The notes under the pieces: generated by a model | Told to the model about the DNA's origin: nothing | Database searches by the model: none | The model's input: only the letters and a program-made list of their open reading frames with translations | Assembly: GCA_020436865.1 (NCBI GenBank) | Contig: JAGQXA010000614.1 | Location: 1 to 6,160, forward strand | Direction of reading: 5' to 3' | DNA: 6,160 nt | From: Saprospiraceae bacterium | GTDB lineage: Bacteria; Bacteroidota; Bacteroidia; Chitinophagales; Saprospiraceae | Shown: piece by piece, positions 1 to 5,368 of the stretch | How positions within the stretch are numbered: position 1 is the stretch's first letter | Layout of the letters: every line of letters begins with the position of its first letter | Made by a program: the position numbers and the translations under genes

Positions 1-1153
1 GCCCCGGCAGATCCCATAACGCGACTACGCCACCGGAAAAACAAAGTACCAAGGATCTATTGTCAGGTGAAAACGTACCGGTATTGCAAGACCTATTCCC
101 CGGCATGGTCTGGAACGCCTTGCCCGTATGGGTGTCAGAAATGATCTCATGAAATATTCCTGCAGCGGTACTGGACTCCGGATACAGAAGATAGTTCATT
201 TCAGCAATACGCAATGCCAAGGTGGGATCACTTTTTGCCAGTTGAGTGGCTAGTAGGGCATTATGGTTACTGCGGGCAATCCGACCGTTTCGGTTGCTTT
301 CCATTTCTGCCCGCCTTTGCTGAGCCCGGGCATTCTCCTCGGCAATCTTTGCGCGATCCCTCTCCATCTCAGCAGAATCTCGCTGAAGCAAGGCTTTGGT
401 CCTTTCCTGTTGTGCGACGCGGGCACTGTCTTGCGCTCTCAGACCTTCCGCTTCGGCAATCCCTTGCTGAGTCTCGGCAAATTTTTGCCTTTCCAGTGCA
501 TAGGCATTGCGATTGAGCGCCCACCAGGTGGTAACGGAGGACAAGATCAGTAAAACAGACAAGGCCACGATGACGGTATTGCGCAAGCTTCTATTCCTCC
601 GATAGATCTTGATCTCTTCGCCATTGAGTTCTTCCGGTGTGACTCCACGGAACCTTGCTGAAATGGAATTGACAATTCCCCGGTATCTCAGACTATCCAG
701 GCTGGAATCCTCTCTGCTTTCAACCCAACTCAGATCAACGTATAGCGGGATACTTTGCAGATAGGGCTTAAGCGTGGGCGGCAAGGCATCGGTATTTTCC
801 CAATCGATCAGATCCTCTTCCTGATCCAAAGCAATCTGATCGCCGATATGGACAATGATCAGTTCTTTTGATCTACCCAACGTTTTACACCAATATTCCA
901 ATTCGCCTTTGCACCAAATAGATTGCGCTGCTGCCCGATCGGCAAGAAAAAGCAGGTACTCGCTGTTGTCAAGACCGTCTCTTATCAATCGCGACAGTCC
1001 TTCTCCAGGGACCATGTGCTTTTCGTCCCTGAAGATCTTTATGGGCGGTTTCAGCAGCGGTTTGGCGTATCTCTTCAAGGCCCGTTCCAAGTCGGCAGCC
1101 TGTCTTCTGCTCTCGATGGAATGCTTGTAGGAAATAAAGGCCTTGTATTTCAT
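1..1153 (-). CDS. TIR domain-transmembrane-coiled coil-WD40 protein, N-terminal part (C-terminus beyond window)
   Basis: The frame is open from an ATG at 1153 to the window edge, giving 384 residues without a stop. Residues 1-105 form a TIR domain: the start MKYKAFISYKH is the usual 'AFISY' strand, FRDE follows at 41-44, and SIWCKGELEYW holds a Glu at 84 where NAD-cleaving TIR domains have the catalytic Glu. A single hydrophobic segment lies at about 192-211, then an Ala/Gln/Glu/Arg-rich coiled coil at about 215-290. A linker (SDPTLALRIAEMNYLLYPES) typical of the step before WD40 repeats comes next, and the first blade ends in ALWDLPG at 379-384. Known proteins of this layout carry many WD40 repeats, so most of the C-terminus is probably missing. 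The likely role is a membrane-tethered sensor or scaffold whose TIR domain signals or degrades NAD+; this is inferred from the family. GTG two codons upstream is an alternative start. No Shine-Dalgarno sequence is visible. Confidence 0.88.
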   Translation of the reverse strand, partial: MKYKAFISYKHSIESRRQAADLERALKRYAKPLLKPPIKIFRDEKHMVPGEGLSRLIRDGLDNSEYLLFLADRAAAQSIWCKGELEYWCKTLGRSKELIIVHIGDQIALDQEEDLIDWENTDALPPTLKPYLQSIPLYVDLSWVESREDSSLDSLRYRGIVNSISARFRGVTPEELNGEEIKIYRRNRSLRNTVIVALSVLLILSSVTTWWALNRNAYALERQKFAETQQGIAEAEGLRAQDSARVAQQERTKALLQRDSAEMERDRAKIAEENARAQQRRAEMESNRNGRIARSNHNALLATQLAKSDPTLALRIAEMNYLLYPESSTAAGIFHEIISDTHTGKAFQTMPGNRSCNTGTFSPDNRSLVLCFSGGVVALWDLPG

Positions 1154-1734
1154 TTTCACGCTGAATTTCTCTTTAGTCCTCGACCTCTCATTCTTGCACT
1201 ATTTTCTTGAAAAATACAAAAAACATCCAAATGAACGACCGGGCAAACTCTAGTTCGCCTCCACCGAGCTTTTTCAGGAAGCCAGGTTCAACTCGCCCAT
1301 TCTAACCTCAAAGGCGCTCAAACGAGTTCTGGATACCCGCACCGGTTCTCCCTCTCCCCGCAGCACAAGCTTGTATCCCTGCGCATTGGCGGTCGGGCCG
1401 CTACTAAGACAGGTATAGCAGGGCAAGTGTAAGATCAAACCCAACTTGCACTCAAACATGCCAGTTAAAGCAGACCATCAGACTACGCAATAACTGCCGA
1501 ACTCCGAAATAATGATTGGAATGCCCGCTAAAAATCATGGTTTTGCCAAATCGTATGCCGGTAAGGTTGCTTCGTCTTGATGAAAAGTGGTTAGTGCTGG
1601 AGTTATTGCGCGGTCTGCCATTGGGATCAATAGCAAGACTTTTGTTGCGAGTCGCAAGGATCGGCATTGATTTCGCAAACGCAAGGGGAAGGATCGGTAC
1701 CGGTTGATGTAAAAGAGAACCGGGGACCGTCCGG
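1154..1734. other. Intergenic stretch without a convincing gene
   Basis: About 580 bp separate the TIR gene start from the lipoprotein stop. Short open frames exist on both strands but none has a recognisable start region, a plausible protein composition over its length, or a clear family. The most protein-like piece is a 61-residue minus-strand frame (1274-1459), whose second half loosely resembles the start of a LytTR DNA-binding domain. The segment 1645-1657 is a perfect 13-bp palindrome (TTGCGA, G, TCGCAA) that could be an operator or chance. The stretch could be a decayed gene region plus the TIR gene promoter; nothing firmer can be said from sequence alone. Confidence 0.5.
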
Positions 1735-2364
1735 TCAGGGATACATCCTTCGACTGAGCACCAGGCGGAAGCGCATTTGGAAGGGATGTACCGGAGCGCC
1801 CACGGTTTCCTCGGCCTTTTTGTTGGCCTCTGCATGCCAGCCAAAGTCGCCTTCCCGGCGGCGGTCGGCCTCGATCCAGGGGCTCCAGACATCGATCTGG
1901 TCGGTATCGGGTGGAGGGAATGGGAAGAGTTCCAGTACGTCGGAGATGGAAGCAACGCCGTCTTTTTCCCACTTCACACAAGCGCCCAGCGCAATTTTCC
2001 CCTCCAGCCCGTCTTTTGAAATGGGAATCACCTCCTTCCAAACCAACTCCTCGCCTTGCCGCTCGAACTTCGTCGGGTTGAAACTCGTACTGCCGGTTCC
2101 ATACGGAAAAAAGTGATAGCTATCCAGCCGGGACCGAGCGTCGTGTGCCACGCCCTCCGGAAGCACTTCCAGCCGGGCGGCATTCACCCGCAATTCCACT
2201 TCGCGGTGAACGTACAATCCGCTTTCCGAATGAACCAGGCTGGTGCGATCGTTGGGCTCGAAGGTAAACGGACTTTGCTTACAGCCGAACAGAACGGTGA
2301 ATGGCCAGAGCAGCATGGCGAACTTGCTGCGCAGGAAAGAAGTGCGGCCTTTTTTTTCTCCCAT
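1735..2364 (-). CDS. Predicted lipoprotein of unknown function
   Basis: This encodes 209 residues. The N-terminus is a basic stretch (KKGRTSFLRSK), a hydrophobic core (residues 15-27) and a lipobox-like LFGC ending at Cys28. It should therefore be exported, cleaved before Cys28 and lipid-anchored. The mature part is soluble, charged and aromatic-rich, with no further transmembrane segment and no repeats; a run of prolines (FPFPPPDTDQ) lies near residues 147-156. I do not recognise the family. ATG at 2364 is used because it leaves a normal signal-peptide n-region; an internal ATG at residue 17 would shorten that region to nothing. No Shine-Dalgarno sequence is seen. It lies beyond the hsp20 terminator, so it is probably its own transcription unit. 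Its frame has the longest open stretch here, and the competing antisense frames lack protein-like features. Confidence 0.7.
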   Translation of the reverse strand: MGEKKGRTSFLRSKFAMLLWPFTVLFGCKQSPFTFEPNDRTSLVHSESGLYVHREVELRVNAARLEVLPEGVAHDARSRLDSYHFFPYGTGSTSFNPTKFERQGEELVWKEVIPISKDGLEGKIALGACVKWEKDGVASISDVLELFPFPPPDTDQIDVWSPWIEADRRREGDFGWHAEANKKAEETVGAPVHPFQMRFRLVLSRRMYP

Positions 2365-2449
2365 GGGTCGGCAGGTTGAGTGCGAGGAGGAGTCTCGTTA
2401 ATAGGGTCACCAAACCCCGTCTCCACGAAAGAGCCTCCGGTTCGGCTTT

Positions 2450-2609
2450 TGCAAGTTAAGTGGTTTTCCCGCAAGAATTTTCCCCCGGGCCGCGAAATAA
2501 TTCCGATACCAACAGCAAGCAGCAGGGCGCCTGAGGTCGTCTGTATCCAGATCGCTACCCCGATGCCCGTCAGGAGGCCGGCGAATGGCCATGCTAGATA
2601 GTCCGTATA
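2450..2609 (-). pseudogene. Possible remnant of a small two-helix membrane protein, no start codon
   Basis: One minus-strand frame reads as strongly membrane-like sequence: LAWPFAGLLTGIGVAIW, a short polar turn (IQTTSG), then ALLLAVGIGIISRPGG and a basic tail. That pattern of two Gly/Ala-rich helices is typical of small bacterial membrane proteins. The frame is open back to a stop near 2660 but contains no ATG, GTG or TTG ahead of the helices, and the hsp20 terminator hairpin lies inside that lead region. Downstream the frame runs on, unlike protein, into the lipoprotein gene. It may be a truncated or frameshifted gene, or a chance hydrophobic frame. Boundaries are approximate. Confidence 0.3.
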
Positions 2610-2613
2610 ACAA

Positions 2614-2644
2614 GAAAGCCCACACCAGAACGGTGTGGGCTTTT
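2614..2644 (-). terminator. Rho-independent terminator, probably bidirectional, of the hsp20 unit
   Basis: A perfect 10-bp stem (AGCCCACACC at 2617-2626, GGTGTGGGCT at 2632-2641) closes a 5-nt AGAAC loop. It is extended by A-T pairs at both sides, giving an A-rich flank on one side and a T-run on the other. On the minus strand the hairpin starts about 28 nt after the hsp20 stop and is followed by TTCTT. On the plus strand it is followed by TTTT, but no plus-strand gene ends here, so its main job is to end hsp20 transcription. Confidence 0.85.
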
Positions 2645-2671
2645 CAAAAATTTCGATCCATTAGCGCCCGG

Positions 2672-3097
2672 CTAGGCCACGCCGATGTCTTTGTGCAGCG
2701 TTTCGTGGCCTTCCAGTTTGGGCAGGCTGACCGTCAGGATGCCTTCCTCGTATTTGGCGGCGATCGCTTCGGCCTCGATCTTGTCGTTCAGTTCGAACTC
2801 CTTCCGGAAATTGCCGGGTTGGAATTCAAAGCGCGCCCAGCCGCGAAACTGATCCCGTTCGTTCTCCGCCTTGTTGTCGACGGCGATGATCAGCAGATTG
2901 CCCTGGAGCTTGACTTGAAAGTCGGACTTCTGGTAGCCGGCGGCGTAGAGGCGGATCAGGTACTGATCGTCGAGCTCTTCGACGTTGACCGGCGGATAGC
3001 CCCAATTGGCCAGCTTATGTTTCCAGTATTGGCCGCCTTTGTGGCGCCCATGATGGTGTCTTCCCCAATGGGAATGAAAATGATCTCTTCCACACAT
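2672..3097 (-). CDS. Small heat shock protein, Hsp20/alpha-crystallin family
   Basis: This encodes 141 residues, a normal length for a bacterial small heat shock protein. Such proteins are ATP-independent cytoplasmic holdases that form oligomers and bind unfolding proteins. The alpha-crystallin domain spans about residues 35-128, from PPVNVEELDDQYLIRLYAAG to the family signature A-x4-G-x-L-x3-LP (Ala114, Gly119, Leu121, Leu125-Pro126). The C-terminus keeps a short I-x-V tail motif (Ile138-Gly-Val140) used for oligomer contacts. The N-terminal arm is unusual: seven His among residues 7-19 (HFHSHWGRHHHGRH), a possible metal-binding or pH-sensitive stretch. A 186-bp mobile element ends 27 bp upstream of the ATG and separates it from the 94-residue membrane protein gene, with which it probably once shared an ECF-driven operon. 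No Shine-Dalgarno sequence is seen; the leader is A-rich. Confidence 0.95.
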   Translation of the reverse strand: MCGRDHFHSHWGRHHHGRHKGGQYWKHKLANWGYPPVNVEELDDQYLIRLYAAGYQKSDFQVKLQGNLLIIAVDNKAENERDQFRGWARFEFQPGNFRKEFELNDKIEAEAIAAKYEEGILTVSLPKLEGHETLHKDIGVA

Positions 3098-3126
3098 GAT
3101 GATTGTTTTTTTGATGATCTTGGTAA

Positions 3127-3312
3127 GAGCCTGTTTGGGAATTTATTATGAGTCGAAAACGAGCAAATTTTGTTTCAGCCAAGGCAAATTTTGGAGTCGG
3201 ATGTGGGCAATCCGGCGAAAAATTTAACAGTTTACCCCGCACATATTATGTCGGGGCAGGATGAAAGAAAATTTGCCGTTTGCAGGCCAGAATTAAGTTC
3301 CCAAACAGGCTC
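3127..3312. mobile_element. 186-bp MITE-like element with 15-bp terminal inverted repeats and TAA target duplication
   Basis: The ends GAGCCTGTTTGGGAA (3127-3141) and its exact reverse complement (3298-3312) are perfect 15-bp inverted repeats. Both are flanked by TAA (3124-3126 and 3313-3315), a 3-bp target duplication. The symmetry continues inward without gaps to 3180 and 3259, with about 39 of 54 positions matching and a second well-kept block (GCAAATTTT) in each arm. GCAAATTTTG also occurs twice in the left arm at 3163 and 3184, 21 bp apart. An off-centre hairpin (CCCCG 3235-3239, CGGGG 3252-3256, with an ACATA/TATGT inner stem) lies inside. No transposase is encoded, so it would need one in trans. 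The 3-bp duplication and end sequence fit IS5-superfamily elements; that assignment is inference. Confidence 0.85.
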
Positions 3313-3320
3313 TAAATGGT

Positions 3321-3605
3321 TTACTGTACTTCGATGATGCGCTCCGCCCGGATGGGGTTTTCGGATCGAACGGGATAATCGAGCAGCAGGCCGTTTTTCC
3401 AAACCGGCTTCATCCGGCGGCCGTAGCGGCGTACGGGCTGGCCGTCCCAGTCGAGATCGCGGAAGAACCTCGTCGCCCGGGCGCCGATGGCAAAAACGAA
3501 ACTGAGGAAGGCCGCGCCCAGAAGGGCAACTAACAGAAAGCGGCCGATCGCGAAAAAGAACAAGAGTCCCATCGAGAGCAGAAAGAAGAATTTGAATGGT
3601 CGCAT
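3321..3605 (-). CDS. Small membrane protein of unknown function, ECF-regulated candidate
   Basis: This encodes 94 residues. Residues 4-41 are almost wholly hydrophobic (FFFLLSMGLLFFFAIGRFLL and on), long enough for a two-helix hairpin around Gly21-Arg22. The C-terminal half (44-94) is a basic, soluble tail with YGRRMKPVWKNG at 61-72, ending in IIEVQ. I do not recognise a named family. A copy of the putative ECF promoter lies 50 bp upstream (3655-3688), separate from the sigma operon promoter, so the gene probably belongs to the sigma factor's regulon. Five bases after the TAA stop a MITE target site begins, and hsp20 lies beyond it. With the positive-inside rule, the tail should be cytoplasmic. 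It could be an envelope-stress effector or a partner of the sigma factor; both are guesses. Confidence 0.75.
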   Translation of the reverse strand: MRPFKFFFLLSMGLLFFFAIGRFLLVALLGAAFLSFVFAIGARATRFFRDLDWDGQPVRRYGRRMKPVWKNGLLLDYPVRSENPIRAERIIEVQ

Positions 3606-3631
3606 GGCTTAAGTTTTGGTGATTTTGTGGA

Positions 3632-3647
3632 GCCCTTTTTTGAGGGC
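3632..3647 (-). other. Short hairpin in the 5' leader of the 94-residue gene
   Basis: On the minus strand GCCCT and AGGGC pair across a CAAAAA loop, about 5 nt after the expected transcription start of the promoter at 3655-3688. A T-run does not follow it in the direction of transcription, so it is not a normal terminator. It may protect the RNA 5' end. The stem is only 5 bp, so chance is possible. Confidence 0.3.
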
Positions 3648-3654
3648 CTTTGTC

Positions 3655-3688
3655 AGGGTAGACGTACGACCGGTGGAATTACTTTAAA
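3655..3688 (-). promoter_or_regulatory. Putative ECF sigma promoter, copy 2 (drives the 94-residue gene and perhaps hsp20)
   Basis: Reading on the minus strand, this copy has TTTAAAGTAATT, then a variable middle, then CGTACGTCTACCCT. It matches the copy upstream of the sigma gene at 28 of 34 positions without gaps. The differences cluster in the middle, as expected of a spacer between -35-like (GTAATT) and -10-like (CGTCTA) elements 12 nt apart. A start point near 3652 would give a leader of about 47 nt. That the two copies serve the same sigma factor is inference from their matching position and orientation. Confidence 0.7.
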
Positions 3689-3711
3689 GAAAATAGATTT
3701 TTTTGGCCGCT

Positions 3712-4065
3712 TCATTTTTTTCCGCAGCGCGCCTTCCACTTTTCCCGCATGGCGGCGCGATCTTCATCGCTCATTTGCATCCACTTCTCGCGCCAGTGGC
3801 TCCTGTGGCTATGGGATCCCGCCCAGGGAGGTTTGCGGCCGCCGAAACGCAGGCCGCCGAACAGGATGCGGCTGAGGAGCAACAGGCCGAGCGCCTCCCA
3901 GAAATTCAGGGGCTTGACGCCGGTGGCCTCGGCCAGCACCTCGTTCCACAAGAACATGATGACGTTGCCCAGCACCAGGGCTGCCAGGGCTACGAAGGCC
4001 AGGAAGAACAGGAACTTGGCCAGTGCGGCAGATTTTCTGCGGCGGAAGGAATCGTTGTCGAACAT
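3712..4065 (-). CDS. Two-helix membrane protein encoded next to the ECF sigma factor
   Basis: This encodes 117 residues. A basic N-terminus (FRRRK at 7-11) precedes a first transmembrane helix at about 17-40 and a second at about 56-70 (FWEALGLLLLSRILFGG). A His/Trp/Arg-rich C-terminal tail then carries SHSHRSHW at 84-91 and MSDEDRAAMREKWKARCG near the end. The core 'FWxALGLLLLSRILFGG' followed by a charged tail recalls small uncharacterised membrane proteins found in several phyla; I recall no proven function. With two helices and positive charge at both ends, both termini should be cytoplasmic. It follows the sigma gene by 54 bp with no promoter or terminator seen between, so it is probably co-transcribed. 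This position is where an anti-sigma factor is often encoded, so it is a candidate regulator of the sigma factor, although it lacks any known anti-sigma domain. Confidence 0.85.
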   Translation of the reverse strand: MFDNDSFRRRKSAALAKFLFFLAFVALAALVLGNVIMFLWNEVLAEATGVKPLNFWEALGLLLLSRILFGGLRFGGRKPPWAGSHSHRSHWREKWMQMSDEDRAAMREKWKARCGKK

Positions 4066-4119
4066 GATCTTTGCTTTTAGGATGGCCGGCAGCGGAAAGT
4101 AAGACGCTGCTCCATAAGT

Positions 4120-4662
4120 TTAATCGGTGATCAATTCTTCATACAGGCTTTGCAGGCGCTTGCGCAGATATTGCACGGCGTAGCGCTTGCGCGAGATCAG
4201 CGTTTTGATATTGACGCCCGTGCGGTCGGAGATCTCCTGGAAGGTCTGATCTTCCAGCTCGTTCCACACGAACACCTCGCGCTGGTTTTCGGGCAGTTCT
4301 TCCAGGGCTTCGAAGAGGGCCTCCCAGAAAGCCTCGCGCAGCATGTCCATTTCGGGCGAATCCGCCTCGGCCAACAGGATATCGGAAAACAGCTCCTCCC
4401 CTTCCCCGGTCAGATCGTCGAGCCGGTCTTCCCGGCGTTTGCGATAGCGGTCGGTGATCCGGTTGCGGGCCACCCGGAACAGCCAGGCGCTCACCTGTTC
4501 GATGGGCTCGGTATCGACCACCCGGCTGAACTGATACCACACTTCCTGCAGGATGTCTTCGGCATCCGCCGTGCTCGGCACCCGGCTACGGATAAACCCG
4601 AACAGCCGGTTGCTGTACTGCTGAACGACGCTGGTAATGTATGGTCTGGGCGGGTCGGCCAT
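4120..4662 (-). CDS. ECF-type RNA polymerase sigma factor (sigma-70 family)
   Basis: This encodes 180 residues, typical of ECF sigma factors, which keep only regions 2 and 4. Region 2 spans about 8-80: DAEDILQEVWYQFSR (33-47) contacts core polymerase and -10 DNA, and AWLFRVARNRITDRYRKRR (59-77) is the classic 2.3-2.4 end. An acidic linker (about 82-108) leads to region 4 at about 113-172, with LEELPENQREVF and the helix-turn-helix FQEISDRTGVNIKTLISRKRY that reads the -35 element. It would redirect transcription to a small regulon. ATG at 4662 fits the family N-terminus, and a promoter-like repeat ends 28 bp upstream. The gene leads the row 117-residue protein, 94-residue protein and Hsp20. 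No FecR-like or zinc-binding anti-sigma gene is present in the window. The activating signal is unknown; the Hsp20 gene suggests protein-damage or envelope stress. Confidence 0.95.
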   Translation of the reverse strand: MADPPRPYITSVVQQYSNRLFGFIRSRVPSTADAEDILQEVWYQFSRVVDTEPIEQVSAWLFRVARNRITDRYRKRREDRLDDLTGEGEELFSDILLAEADSPEMDMLREAFWEALFEALEELPENQREVFVWNELEDQTFQEISDRTGVNIKTLISRKRYAVQYLRKRLQSLYEELITD

Positions 4663-4690
4663 GTTGTGGTATGGGAATTCGGTTTACGCA

Positions 4691-4724
4691 AGGGTAGACG
4701 AACGAAGAGGGAAATTACTTTAAA
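4691..4724 (-). promoter_or_regulatory. Putative autoregulated ECF sigma promoter, copy 1 (drives the sigma operon)
   Basis: On the minus strand the sequence runs TTTAAAGTAATTTC, a spacer, then CGTTCGTCTACCCT. The GTAATT box (4718-4713) and the CGTCTA box (4700-4695) are 12 nt apart and are the parts kept in the second copy at 3655-3688. A start about 7 nt past the -10 box gives a leader of roughly 26 nt to the sigma ATG. ECF sigma genes commonly transcribe themselves, which fits the placement. Confidence 0.72.
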
Positions 4725-4836
4725 TTTTTTTCAGTTGGCAGTGGGGCTTGCCTGCCGGTCTGGCAATCGACGATATCGGCATAAACGCTAGACAAAATAA
4801 AACACAAAAAGTTTTAACAATCTAACAAAAAGAACT

Positions 4837-4844
4837 TATTTTTG
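4837..4844 (+). promoter_or_regulatory. Possible Bacteroidota housekeeping -7 box for the GIY-YIG gene
   Basis: TATTTTTG matches the TAnnTTTG -7 consensus of Bacteroidota. It lies about 68 bp upstream of the GTG start at 4912. No good TTTG -33 box lies at the usual distance; GTTTT at 4811 is the nearest candidate. The region is AT-rich, so a chance match is possible. Confidence 0.35.
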
Positions 4845-4911
4845 GCCTGGCACAGCTTTTCAGCCCAGAAATGTTTGAAAAACAAGTTCACCGTTTCAGA
4901 TACCTTACGTC

Positions 4912-5355
4912 GTGAAGCAATTACTATACGCGTTGTTCGGATACCGGTTCATTTACCTGGGCATGTCGACCCGCAACCTGGGCCGGCTAAAGATCGGGAT
5001 TGCCCGGAATGTAGGGCTGAGATGGGAATCGATCGACCGGAGCATGAAGGGAAAGCAATTTCCCGTTTTCTGTTTGCCTACCTTCCATGCCCTTTGGTTT
5101 GAAGGCCACCTGCACCGCGTCATGAGGCGATTCAACCGACCGGTAGAGGGCGACGGTGGAACCGAGTTCTTCACCTATCTGAGTCCCTTCAGCTGGCTTG
5201 GATGGATCTACGTGCTTTGCGCGATGACCTGGGCATTTCTGATTTCCCATCTGCTCCTTTACCTCCTTTTTTCCGGGATCTGGTGCTGGTATTGGGAAAT
5301 AGAGTTCCTTGAATTTCAAAAGGGTATAGTTGAAATGGTACGCGGTTGGATGTAG
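4912..5355 (+). CDS. GIY-YIG/T5orf172-like nuclease-domain protein with hydrophobic C-terminus
   Basis: This encodes 147 residues from a GTG start; no in-frame ATG precedes it before the stop at 4876-4878, and the next ATG (codon 18) would cut into the domain. Residues 12-88 resemble the T5orf172/MUG113 branch of the GIY-YIG superfamily: FIYLGMS (14-20) for the 'GIY' strand, RLKIGIA (25-31) for 'YIG', a conserved-type Arg at 38 (LRWESIDRS), Glu64 in WFEGHLHRVMRRF, and GGTEFF (82-87). The superfamily holds metal-dependent DNA nucleases; activity here is unproven. Residues 92-128 are strongly hydrophobic (WLGWIYVLCAMTWAFLISHLL and on), enough for one or two membrane helices, followed by a short amphipathic tail. 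Membrane attachment is unusual for this fold. It stands alone, divergent from the sigma operon and convergent with the next gene. Confidence 0.72.
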   Translation: MKQLLYALFGYRFIYLGMSTRNLGRLKIGIARNVGLRWESIDRSMKGKQFPVFCLPTFHALWFEGHLHRVMRRFNRPVEGDGGTEFFTYLSPFSWLGWIYVLCAMTWAFLISHLLLYLLFSGIWCWYWEIEFLEFQKGIVEMVRGWM

Positions 5356-5368
5356 TGACCGGTGAATA

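Noticed and set aside
214..553. Plus-strand open frames opposite the TIR gene coiled coil
   Set aside because: Shadows of the coiled-coil codons; the minus-strand frame is continuous over 384 codons with recognisable domains.
1645..1657. 13-bp palindrome TTGCGA-G-TCGCAA as an operator or integron attC-like site
   Set aside because: No paired core sites, no second copy and no neighbouring gene start; palindromes of this length can arise by chance.
1452..2041. Minus-strand frames of about 167 codons overlapping the lipoprotein gene
   Set aside because: Arg/Pro/Ser-rich translations without domain features; the overlapping frame has a signal peptide and balanced composition.
2585..3151. Long plus-strand open frame (188 codons) opposite hsp20
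   Set aside because: It is the antisense shadow of a clear alpha-crystallin gene and crosses the terminator and the MITE end; its sequence matches no family I know.
3235..3256. CCCCG...CGGGG hairpin inside the MITE as a terminator
   Set aside because: No T-run follows on either strand, so it is better viewed as part of the element's internal structure.
4150..4791. Plus-strand open frame of 213 codons opposite the sigma factor gene
   Set aside because: Complement of a high-GC sigma gene in codon register; it runs through the ECF promoter, and the sense strand gives an unmistakable sigma factor.
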